The notes under the pieces are model-generated. The model searched no databases, had not been told where the DNA came from, and was given only the letters and a program-made list of their open reading frames with translations. The translations under genes and the position numbers were made by a program. This document shows, piece after piece, positions 22,928-32,133 of a stretch of DNA of 58,000 nucleotides. The first letter of the stretch is position 1. Every line of letters starts with the position of its first letter. This DNA is from Adiantum capillus-veneris. Its lineage: Eukaryota > Streptophyta > Polypodiopsida > Polypodiales > Pteridaceae. The stretch spans positions 119,347,018 through 119,405,017 of the forward strand of contig CM043958.1 in NCBI GenBank assembly GCA_014529385.2, in the 5' to 3' direction.

Positions 22928-23641
22928 GCATGATTTCAAGTTACAGCCTCAAATTTGCATCAAGTCCTTCAGTTTAGCATAATGAATATTTTTTTTGTAA
23001 AAATAAACATCTAAGTGACCTTATTTTGCGTTCATGTTTTAAGGTGCCAATGGCGCTTGTGTACAGGAACAAAATTTAGTGTGCGCCTTATTCTACTAAC
23101 TTACTTATGCATTGTTGTGATTAGGTGATGATGTGCATTATTATCATATTTGTGCACATAAATGAAAATGCAAGCAAGTGAGGCATCTACAGAGCAACAT
23201 ATGTGGAAGGATCAATGAAATTCTTGATATTAAACTGAAGCCAACTCATCTCTTAGAAATTTGAAGCTCTCTTGCTACATTGGAAACTATGAGCCCTAAT
23301 ATTTTCACAACTTTGTTCTTAGAGACAATTATGATTACACAATGTAGGAGCTAGTAGCTCCGAAAAAAAAAAACTCTATGAGAAGCTCCCAAGCTTGGTG
23401 TCAAAGAATAATTTGTAGCGTCTTACATATATTCATGTTTGTTAGAATCTATCAAGAGGTTGTGTCATGCATCACTTTTGCAATAGACTATAAATGTAGG
23501 AAGAGAGCATTGATAGTGTTCCGCTTGAAAGAGAAGATAGCCCTATTAAAATAGAGGCCATGTTTCTTTGACCGCAACAATGTGCGTGTCACATACTAGT
23601 GTCCTATAATGTAGAGATGTAAGTTCAAACCATATATCATA
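22928..23641. other. Anonymous non-coding DNA
   Basis: AT-rich sequence without recognised feature. Confidence 0.5.
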
Positions 23642-23893
23642 GGCTATAGTCACACGAGGCTTATTTATTAGTTATTTGAACTGATAACTATTCTTGGTCA
23701 CACACAAAAAAGAGCATTAAATGAATAACTATGCCTACCCTTTGTAACTATGCCGATTTTGGCATAGTTGTGAAGTGCAAGGCATAGTCGGGAGGTTGAA
23801 TGAAAGAGGCTTAGTTATTCATTTAATGCTTTGTCTAAGCATAGTTGACATAGTTATCTATAATTAATAACTAAGCCTCGCGTGACCATAGCC
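23642..23893. mobile_element. Foldback MITE, 252 bp
   Basis: The ends are inverted repeats. GGCTATAGTCACACGAGGCT at the left pairs with the complement of the right end, differing at two positions over 22 bases. The arms continue pairing inwards: the AGCATTAAATGAATAACTATGCC segment on the left has its complement at about 23,810-23,835. The centre is a perfect 9-bp stem, AACTATGCC with loop GATTTT (23,746-23,769). Almost the whole element could form one hairpin. It has no coding capacity. No clear target-site duplication was seen, so the superfamily is left open. Confidence 0.78.
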
Positions 23894-24420
23894 TTGGGCT
23901 ATGGTGGTGCAAGGCTTATAGTGAACTCTATACTTCTGTGCTTGATCCAGGCAGTCAAATATAGACCACTTTAACTTGTCCTTTTTAAACCTAAAGCCTT
24001 GATCCTAGGAGATTAAGCAATGGGACCCCTAGCAATAACCTTTGTTTTCAAATAAAGTATTCATTAATTTCATCAAGATTTTACTTTTCACTTAAGTAAT
24101 TATAATTATGTCATTCTCTCAAAAGGAAGGCAACCCTGCACTACCACGATGAAGCTTTTTTTAAAAAAAAAAAGGAAAGTAGTCACATGAAATCATGTGA
24201 TGTATGGAAGAGGGCAATCAAGCTTTTCGAGTAATCAAATGCAGTTATTGCTTTCGTATTTGTTAACCAGGTCAACTTTTGATGTGTCTAAAAGTGTCCT
24301 CATCAATGTGCATATGTCTACTATTTGTGGAAAGAAACCACCTACTCACATTGTGTGTCTCCATGTGCTTGTGCAATAAGAATATTTTTAGTTTGGTCCC
24401 GGGATGATGTCATGGCTCCA
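23894..24420. other. Non-coding DNA
   Basis: No gene recognised. A 60-codon plus-strand frame at 24,197-24,379 has no recognisable motif. Confidence 0.4.
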
Positions 24421-24530
24421 CACGAGCATGACAAGACCTTGTATTTTTTGGGTTGATCAATATAATTCACTCACAATTGTGAGTTTTGCAAATAAATAAA
24501 TAAATAAATATATTTATTTATTTATTTTTA
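24421..24530 (+). mobile_element. LINE 3' end copy 1 (plus)
   Basis: The sequence GGGTTGATCAATATAATTCA leads into the palindrome CTCACAATTGTGAG (24,470-24,483), then TTTTGC and an AAAT-type tail (24,488-24,510). The same order recurs in three other copies within 2.6 kb. The tail, palindromic with the following TTTA repeats, gives a local AT hairpin. Only the 3' terminus is recognised; how far it extends to the left is unknown. Confidence 0.55.
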
Positions 24531-24679
24531 AGTATAATTTATACAATAGTAATCCGTAGTAATGTTTACTTAAATATAGCATTGTGAGTTTATATCTCCC
24601 AATTTTCACAAAATCATAAAGACTTTACAATTTTGATATTAGCACACTTCGGATGGAGCCCTGTTTATGGATACAAATA

Positions 24680-24760
24680 AAATGAAGTTTTTTTTTTCTT
24701 TTCCATACTCACAATTATGAGTGGATGAGCTATATTAACCCAACATGAAACTTTTTTTTC
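24680..24760 (-). mobile_element. LINE 3' end copy 2 (minus, fragment)
   Basis: On the minus strand GGGTTAATATAGCTCATCCA leads to CTCATAATTGTGAG (24,721-24,708), then TATGGAAAAG and an A-rich tail. Order and sequence match copy 1 in opposite orientation. Confidence 0.5.
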
Positions 24761-25560
24761 TTTTGGGCAAAACTCGCAATTGCGAGTGATTGTATTACAA
24801 TGCCATTAAAATTTTTACAAATCAACCTCAAGCTCATGCCGAGCCTTGAGGGCAGATGATTATCGTACTACTATCAAAAGTCCAGTCCTTTATGCAATAG
24901 GCCTCCAGTGGATGGCAAGGGAAGCCCTAAGCCAATCATCCAAGTTTTGTGCAATAACATATATTAACTCCTTGCTTTCTTATACAATCTTTGAGAAGCT
25001 AGCCACAGAGAGGTTGTTGTTAAAAACTCGTGACCTTCCAGATATTATTGAAGAAATAGTATCTGACAGTTTGAGTACAGATTAGAAGTGCAAGACTTTG
25101 ATATTGTTTTCCACCAATGCACAGATCCTTCTTGAAAAACCCTATCTTCCATGTTCTTTGTATCCATTTGCACACCTTCCTTGTTAGGCCTCTTATAGTC
25201 GAGCATTCCATGAACAGGTGAGCAAGATCTTCGCTAGCCAATTTGCACCCTGAACATCTATTGGGACCGATACCACTGGCCTAAATATTTACGCATATTG
25301 GCAAAGCCTCCCACAATAACTTCCAGAAAAACATATTCATAAATGAGGCCACTGCGGTTTCCAAATGTTCTTCGTGACCTCAACCCACCAAAATGCTTGA
25401 ACTTGTGTTTGGGACTATCAAAAAAGATATTTGCCTTTTGAATTTGCATTTGTCGCCGCACATTATAGCTTTGACATGGCATATCACGCAAGAATATGTA
25501 CCAAAGTGACACATACCTAGCTTGTAGTTTTTGTGAGATAGTCCTTTTAAATCAATTCAA
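24751..25560 (-). mobile_element. LINE 3' part copy 3 (minus): zf-RVT region and tail
   Basis: A minus-strand LINE fragment. The coding part at about 25,345-25,020 reads F-W-K-L-L-W-E-A-L-P, then C-S-G-C, E-D-L-A-H-L-F-M-E-C, and K-V-C-K-W-I-Q-R-T-W-K-I. This is the zf-RVT zinc region at the C terminus of plant L1-type ORF2. One in-frame TAG interrupts it. A 3' UTR follows, ending in the perfect palindrome CTCGCAATTGCGAG (24,786-24,773), TTTTGC and an A-rich tail. The plus-strand frame at 24,846-25,085 is antisense to this and is not a gene. Confidence 0.75.
25020..25345 (-). pseudogene. LINE ORF2 C terminus (zf-RVT), copy 3
   Basis: Zinc-binding tail of a LINE reverse transcriptase protein, with Cys/His order C-x2-C then H-x4-C. 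The upstream RT domain is absent. Homologous coding text recurs on the plus strand at 26,530-26,844 and 37,625-37,760. Confidence 0.75.
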
Positions 25561-25689
25561 GCAAACAAACAAGTCTCGCTAAATAGCTAGCCAAGGCCCA
25601 AGTCCATCCGCAAAGCTACAAGGTGGTTTCATGTATGCAAAAGGGGTGGTCCACGACGTACCTGCAATTGTATGTGCAACTTGCAAGAC

Positions 25690-27010
25690 ATTATAAATCT
25701 TGTTGCAATCCTACATCCTATTTTGCCCATTGCCAAGGGGTGGAGGCTTTGGTGTTATTTTTACCATAAAACCCCAATTGAGTAGGGTGAGGCAGGGATC
25801 CTCAACCCAGTTGCTCATGCGGAGGCCCTGTGTGCCAAGTTTGTGGTCTCAATTGCAAAAAAACGAGCCTTGCGCTATTATGACCCATGATTTGATGGAC
25901 AAGGCGAAGCTCTACTCATGGGGGGCGGGGCGGGGGGGAGATTCAAGTTCATGACAAACTTCTTGCCTCTAAGTGGACTCACTTGAAGATGAATGGCACT
26001 ACGGGAGAGATGGTAAGCAAGTACAACAGGGCAACGGAGGTCTTGGAATGGGGGGAGATTACTAGATACCTCTAGAACTCTATATCACTTTGGTCGCCTT
26101 GGCTCTCTCAAGTAGCTAGGCTACTTTTGAATCCTTACTAGAGGGAAATTGCTAGAAAGGTAAAAAACAAACGAGTGAGTGCCTTACCCACTAATGGGAT
26201 GACATCAACATGAAATGGAGAGAGGTAGACTCGGTGGCTACCCAGGTCCACCTTAATGGCACGAAGAGGTTGTTGATTACTACAGAGTTTTAGATAGCCA
26301 TGAGCAGTCTAATAATTCCCATTAGCGCTCCTAACTTTGAGTGGAAAGCTTGGAGATGACCACAGGACATCCACTTTCTTAAACCACACACCAAGGGCAT
26401 TTACTTAGGCTTGTGCATAGAGAAGACTTGTTCGCGCCCCTTGATAAACAATGGGGCAAGCAGTGGGCAGAGGCTCGGTGATTGGCATCTACTAAGAACA
26501 TATAGAACCTTCAGATTCCCTTGTCTATAAAGATCTTTTTGTGGAAGGTATTATGGGGGGACCCTGCCAACATGTGTCAAGGTATTAAAGTATGCAAAAT
26601 GATCCAAAGGACTTGGAAGATTTAGTTCTCCAAGCATAATCTTCTCTTTGGAGATAACGGAATTGAAAGCCTGGCGGTCCACTTATATACTCATGTGGTT
26701 AGATTTTGCTATTGTCACCATGTTTGGAAGGCCAAGAATGGCCATGTGTTTGCGCAACATCTCTTGGGAGCAAACTATGCAAAGATCATCCAAGCTAGCA
26801 AGGTCGTTATCCAAGGGACTGGAAAAAATAGAACCTCTAACTAATGGAAGTGAATAACTCTTAGCGTCAAATCCACGAAATTTTGAGGGTTGACTATTAG
26901 TCTTCAATGGAATATATGTATCCATGGCTCAGATTGAGCATGGTGCTGTTGAATGGGTTTTCTCATTTTAATATAATCACTCAAATATTGTGAGATTTGC
27001 AAAAAAAAAA
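25690..27010 (+). mobile_element. LINE 3' part copy 4 (plus)
   Basis: The coding remnant at 26,530-26,844 reads K-I-F-L-W-K-V-L-W-G, then K-V-C-K-M-I-Q-R-T-W-K-I, then V-W-K-A-K-N-G-H-V-F. It closely parallels copy 3 but lacks the central Cys/His segment. One TAG interrupts it. The 3' end has the degenerate hairpin CTCAAATATTGTGAG (26,980-26,994), ATTTGC and A10 (27,001-27,010). The 5' portion (25,690-26,500) is too decayed to assign with confidence but is probably the same element. Confidence 0.65.
26530..26844 (+). pseudogene. LINE ORF2 C terminus, copy 4
   Basis: A plus-strand frame of about 105 codons with one internal TAG, ending at TAA 26,842-26,844. The K-V-C-K-x-I-Q-R-T-W-K-I motif is shared with copy 3. 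The two Cys pairs of zf-RVT fall in an apparent deletion. Confidence 0.7.
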
Positions 27011-27104
27011 CCTCATTGCAATCCTATTTGAGGTTCACTAAAAAATACATAAGATAGCATGGGAGTTCAATGTAAAAGTTATTTGTCTTGTGTAGAATTT
27101 TAAA

Positions 27105-27106
<2 letters not shown>

Positions 27107-27183
<77 letters not shown>

Positions 27184-27289
27184 TATACATATACACACAC
27201 ACACATAAAATATAAAAATATATATAAATACACACACACACATAAAATATTTAAAGTAATATATATATATATATATATATTTATTTAAT
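27107..27289. repeat. (AT)n with CA interruptions
   Basis: About 70 bp of uninterrupted AT repeat, then ACAT and CACACA variants and a second AT block at 27,260-27,280. Open frames over it are repeat artefacts. Confidence 0.95.
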
Positions 27290-27390
27290 ATAAAAATATT
27301 ATATACTTTTTTTTAAAAAAAATCTATAGGTAGAGAGTCTTTTAAATATATTTGAATCCAAGTGATATATAAAGAAAACATATATAGCAT

Positions 27391-27392
<2 letters not shown>

Positions 27393-27431
<39 letters not shown>
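27393..27431. repeat. Poly-C tract, 39 bases
   Basis: Thirty-nine consecutive C bases followed by CA repeats. Exact length may be affected by sequencing error. Confidence 0.9.
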
Positions 27432-27433
<2 letters not shown>

Positions 27434-27639
27434 AACACACACACACCCACAAAAAAGAAAGAGACGACCTTATAAACTCCATTTTTTGTTGCTTGGAGAC
27501 ATTTGTGTTGTGCACGTTATGGTTGGTGTCCTCGAACTATAAGTAACAAGGTGAAAGGTCACATTGGCATTTTAAAACAAAAGAATGAAAAGGACCACTA
27601 TCCAACCCTCATAACCAGCAGGGCATTTCTTTACACGTT

Positions 27640-28190
27640 TAAGAACAAGGTGAAAACATGCAAGCCCGGTTGACGCTTGTGTTTGGCTTCAGTGGGAGAA
27701 TCCCAAACAGTTATGAGCTGATACAATGGACCCAGGGGCCACAAATCCTTGGGCATGGAGGAGCGATTGAAAATACTACTTACCTAGCCAAGGGGTTTTT
27801 CTCAGTTAGATTCAAGGAGGTATCCGATGTTTCAAAGATCTTGGTAAGGGTTCCCTTACATTTAGCAGGACAATATTCTACGTTTTACCATGGGAGCCAA
27901 TGTTCGACTTGGCAGAGTCCCTCGAGGGGATTCATCTTGTCCGGATTGAGTTTGCGGGACTGCCTAGTTGGCTCTGGGATAATATCAAGCTGACAAAGAT
28001 CCGAACGTCCCTTCAAAGATAATACGTTTTTGTTTCATGCAACCACACCTAAGCTTCTTACTATAACAACTACGTCGACTATGAAGTTCTCAGGACTATA
28101 GGGCCAAAAGGGTGAAGGTGGTGGCAAGAGAAAACATATTATTGGAGACTAACGAAGCCTTGAAGGGATAGTCTTCTGCGCACCCCCCAT
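27640..28190 (+). mobile_element. LINE copy 5, 5' part (DUF4283 region), left of RT-C
   Basis: The plus-strand frame 27,658-27,993 contains Y-L-A-K-G-F-F-S-V-R-F. A second frame at 27,939-28,022 continues V-R-I-E-F-A-G-L-P-S-W-L-W-D-N-I and ends in TAA. Together these match the DUF4283 pattern found near the N terminus of plant LINE and related proteins. The sequence is cut by RT-C at 28,190 and resumes after 37,017. Confidence 0.65.
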
Positions 28191-28423
28191 TGTGCGTGTC
28201 TGTCACACGTGTCAATGCAAGGGACTTGCCGATACACTGTGTGCGAGCCACAAATGTCTCCAAGCGCACAACTAGAATAAATCAGGCTCAAGAGAGCAAG
28301 GGTGTGTCACTCACGGCCCTACACTCGTCTTTGTGGAGGATTCCTCGCCGCGAAGAAGAAGGAGCTACCGCCATGCCGTGCTCAATCGCTTCACCGTCGT
28401 CGTGCCGTCGTCGCAATGCTCGA

Positions 28424-28426
<3 letters not shown>

Positions 28427-28505
<79 letters not shown>

Positions 28506-28520
28506 ACACACACACACACA
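28427..28520. repeat. Compound (TC)n(CA)n microsatellite in the LTR
   Basis: A TC run passes into about 36 CA units with one TA interruption. The partner LTR has TC repeats (36,681-36,709) but only a few CA units. Confidence 0.95.
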
Positions 28521-28610
28521 AGGAGATGAAGAAGAAGAAGATGGAGATGGAGCAAGAGCACTCTTCAATTGCACAGATGAAAGAATGAGTGTTTTTTAGG
28601 TTTAGGTGAA

Positions 28611-28617
28611 TTTTATA
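28611..28617 (-). promoter_or_regulatory. TATA-like box in 3' LTR of RT-C
   Basis: The minus strand reads TATAAAA about 190 bp into the LTR. The same heptamer is kept at 36,819-36,825 in the other LTR. Confidence 0.5.
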
Positions 28618-28809
28618 TGAGCTAGCTCATTCACACTTGGGCGCCCATGCTTAGCCAACTAACGCGTGAATGTTCCAGTTAGAGTGCACCTCTCATCGAC
28701 GATCACTCTTACCCTTTTCCTATTGGACCGACAAGCCCGGTACCTGACTCTACCAAATAAATAACACGGCGTCTGTCGTAGGTGACAGGAATGTGCATGA
28801 GGGTTAACA

Positions 28810-28822
28810 TGTCCCCCTTCCT
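28810..28822 (-). other. Polypurine tract of RT-C
   Basis: The minus strand reads AGGAAGGGGGACA immediately before the LTR start TGTTAACC. It is purine-rich apart from one C, as expected for plus-strand priming. Confidence 0.75.
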
Positions 28823-30816
28823 GATGTAGATTCCGTCCTCGGAAGCTATTGAGTTGAAGCTCGTTTGTCGAGGTGAAAGAGCATTTGATATGAATGTCCT
28901 TAACCTTGTTCAGTCATTGCAAAATCACACAACATTGGCACAGTAATTGCATTTTCATATACAATTTAAAAGCATATGCAGTTGTAGACAAACAAATTGA
29001 TTGGTAACAGAATTTTAAACCATTTGTCAGCAATAAACATTGAATTGTAATATAATCAAATGCATAAACAGTTGTGAAGGTAAAAAACTAAACAAGTTTG
29101 GGGTCGCTAATTTAACGGTTGAAAGGCACTAGAGATCGACTATTAATACCATAGGCAAGCTTCTTAATTTTCTCTGGTCAATCAAGTTGTTTAATCACGA
29201 GAGCCAAGTATTTCATGTCAGAGGGCTAACTAAAGGCTATACCTAGAAGGCCTTGTAGTTAAGCTACGATAAAAGGAATTTCTCATGAAATCATCGCCTG
29301 ATTGATTACCTTTTCTTTGACCCCCCAAAGTCTTTTCACAGTGATTCAATTTTGATGTGTGTGCTTATTTTGTATGCCTTGGGTTTTTCGCTTTTCAAGG
29401 AAAAGCACCCACACTGGGATCCTCTAAGGCTCTAGTACCATAGGTGATACATGTGAGTGAAGTACCAAATCAACTTGAGATTTCTGTTCCAACTTAAGAT
29501 TTTACATTGTGGCACTTTGTTTTTTGTTTGCCCGTTTTCAGCATTTTAATTTTGTAACTTTGGGAGGTCATATAACATTGTTACCCTCCCGAGGCTCACC
29601 ACACTAGTAAACTCCCTTTATCATACTTAAGCTAAAGGTCAATAGGGACTAGCCCACTAGAAAGCCCTAGTACATTTCACACAATGCTGCCTAAATTGGA
29701 TTAAGAACCTAAGTAACCATTGATTATTAGGAAGGCATTCCCCATGGTACTAAGAGAAGATCTCTAACGCCTAACTTGGTCAAACTAGCTTAGTCGGACA
29801 GCTTGATTTTTAAACCTAGACAAGTGGTTATGACAAAACATTACATTGAATTTAATGTTTGATACTAAGCAAATGCGTTGAATATTATGCTACCAATTAC
29901 AATTGAAGCAGACAAACATGGATGCAAAAAAGATAAGGGGCAATGCTAATGGACAAGAAACACCTGTTTGTGTTGATGATCGCACTTGATTTGAAGAGTG
30001 AACGAGAGAAAGATTCCATGAAGGTTCAAATTTTAACAACGACAACACATTCCTGTACACACGAGGAAACACAAAGAATATCCCAATCACTAAACTCTAA
30101 AATAGAAACACTCCTATCATATTAATTCTACCTGCCCTCCATCACTCGAGTGATGAGGATCAAAGGTGGTTGATGACATAGGTTTCTGTTTTAGTGTACC
30201 GGATGTGAATGTGTAGGTCTTGGTCAATGTTTTGACTTTTATATGCATACTCGTTTGCTAATTGCTCTTGCTCTTTACTATTTTTCTTTTTTGTGAGTAT
30301 AAGGCTTTATACATACATTCCCTAATATTGGTGATTGAGAGGTCAGGGAAAGAAGGGTAAGAGGGAAATAATTCAATAGGCTGACATGAATGAAGACTTC
30401 CCCCTCCTTGGGTAGGTCATATTGTTTGAAATGTGATCATCACCCTTTAAACCAATTCTTCCAGTTGGTAATAGGTGAGGATTTTTGCCAATAGTTTCCT
30501 ATTACCTTAGGTGCCTCATCGAGTTGTAAGGGTGGTAATGTACTCTCCCAGGATCAAACTTGAAGTGGTTCATCAGGTGATGCTTGAACACTGGGTGGTG
30601 TGCATTCCTTGTAGCTTCATGGAGGTCTACTATTGTAGGTGGAGGCTGTGGAGAAGCTTTTACCTCTATGGATGCATTACATGAGGAGCTAAAAGCTTCA
30701 TGGGACTCCCCCCTTCCTAAGCTAGGTGGAACAAATCGTTCTTTCTTCGGTACCCAAACTAGCTCTGGAGTGGGTGTGTAGCATTCTGTGATTTTTTTCT
30801 TTCCGCAATCGTCAAT
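28823..30816 (-). other. RT-C 3' non-coding region
   Basis: About 2 kb between the coding region and the polypurine tract. No RT, RNase H, integrase or other domain was found in any frame. Short frames near 29,890-30,125 have no motif. Its right end, 30,580-30,816, still holds one W-V-P-K motif in continuation of the coding frame. Confidence 0.6.
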
Positions 30817-31473
30817 TCATTTTGTAGCTACATGGTTGGGCTCACATGGGTCAGGTGACAGGTAAGAACACAATTTACGTTTTGGCACCCAGATTTGATC
30901 ATTTTCTTGATAGTAGCCTTGGGCTTCCAATAGTTGTTTAGGAATCCAATGCAACATTTCTTTACATTTCTTGGGGCGAGTGGGAAGTTTCTTACAAGGC
31001 TTCTGTTTTTTAGCACTAGCTATGGTCGCTAAAGAAGCTTTAGGGACCCACTTGTATGTTTTCTTCGTTACATTAGGATGCGTCTTGTCAGAAGCTATAT
31101 GCATTTCTTCTAGCGTATTTAAGGGTACAAGTGGTGGCATTTCATCTCCCTCGGGTGTTACCCAGGTCGTCCCCTTGTTTCCCCAAGTGTCTACAGTTGC
31201 TGCTAGGTGGACCCAATCCACATTGTTTGACTCAGTCATCCCAGGTAGTACGTCCATATAAGGAGAATCTTCCCCAACATCAGTGTCCGCTTTACACGTG
31301 TAACAATATTGCAATGGAGCCGAGTGAACTATGGTGTCAGATCTATGATCAATTATAAACCTGTTTTTTTAGGAGATGTGCTCGATCAGTTACAAGATCC
31401 ACTCGAATGACAAAATCTTGGAACTGCAAGTAGACATGGTTTTTAGACCAGTCATGTACCATCTTTGCTTCCC
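30560..31473 (-). pseudogene. RT-C C-terminal region with W-[VI]-P-K repeats
   Basis: The frame 31,314-30,817 (165 codons), plus its continuation past two stops, follows the protease in the same phase. It contains K-W-V-P-K-A, H-W-I-P-K-Q, I-W-V-P-K-R and, after the stops, V-W-V-P-K-K at about 30,750. Each motif is followed by basic or amphipathic residues. The region also has Cys pairs such as C-Y-T-C. It sits where reverse transcriptase would lie in a normal element. I do not know a described domain with this pattern; a role in RNA or particle binding is only a guess. Confidence 0.6.
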
Positions 31474-32133
31474 TCATAAAGGACGTCCTAATATCATCTC
31501 CAATGCCATAGTGTGCTTGGAGAAATCCATAACAATGAAGGCAATTCTTATTTTAAGTCCAAAGACCTTGATCTTGAGATCTTCTAGCATCCCAATAGGT
31601 TTAACAATAGACCTATTGGCCATCTTCACTACTATGGTTGTGGTCGCAAGGTGAGGTCTTCCCATAGTTTCCCATCAATTTTTAGTCACAATGCTAACCC
31701 CAACGCCACCATCAAGGATTCCCTTCACAGTTAATCCCTTAGTAGTGATTGGTAAGGTCGCATTGGATTCATCACCCTCAAAGTATTGTCCCAACTTGTT
31801 AATAGGTATTTCTATAACAATGTTCTCATCTAGGTTGGGTTGTGGATCTAAGTGTTCCTCCTCTATTGGCATCTCCCCAGCTCCATCCATCTGTGAAAAT
31901 TGTGGTAGCCCAAACTTCAGTTCTCCATTGAGGAAGGCTCGAAGAACTGAGACTAGCTCAGGATCTTTATATAGTTTGGATATGATGGTAGTTCTAACTT
32001 CTGAAGACATGAAATCCATCAATTTGGCAATGTTTAACGGAACCTTTTGGGCTTCAGTCCCTTGACGTGGGGAAGATGGGATCTCCATTTCTTCGATAGG
32101 ATCAGGTAGTCCCTCTGTAAACATTCGTTCCAT
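31474..32133 (-). pseudogene. RT-C aspartic protease
   Basis: Frames 32,133-31,675 and 31,665-31,474 are in the same phase, separated by a single TGA. The upstream part has Y-F-E-G-D-E-S-N-A-T-L-P-I, then G-I-L-D-G-G-V-G-V-S-I-V, where D-G-G stands for the catalytic D-S-G with Asp kept and Ser lost. The downstream part ends A-L-E-M-I-L-G-R-P-L, the classical retropepsin second motif. The protease would process gag. Its close match to RT-B defines the lineage. Confidence 0.8.

Larger units (their letters stand above)
28191..28809 (-). repeat. 3' LTR of RT-C (619 bp)
   Basis: On the plus strand it starts TGTGCGTGTCTGTC and ends GAGGGTTAACA. It aligns along its whole length with 36,439-37,017, with many substitutions; I estimate by eye roughly one difference per ten to twelve bases. 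It is longer than its partner mainly because of an expanded CA microsatellite. Confidence 0.93.

Noticed and set aside
24846-25085. 79-codon plus-strand frame as a host gene
   Set aside because: It is antisense to the LINE 3' coding tail and UTR (copy 3); the same DNA recurs in LINE copy 5 on the other strand.
27024-27288. Tyr-Ile repeat open frames
   Set aside because: Translation of an AT microsatellite in both directions; no coding meaning.
28190-28599. Several open frames over the TC/CA tract on both strands
   Set aside because: They lie inside the 3' LTR of RT-C and consist of His-Thr, Cys-Val or Arg-Glu dipeptide repeats produced by the microsatellite.
31691-32065. 124-codon plus-strand frame
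   Set aside because: Antisense shadow of the RT-C protease frame, which carries recognisable motifs.
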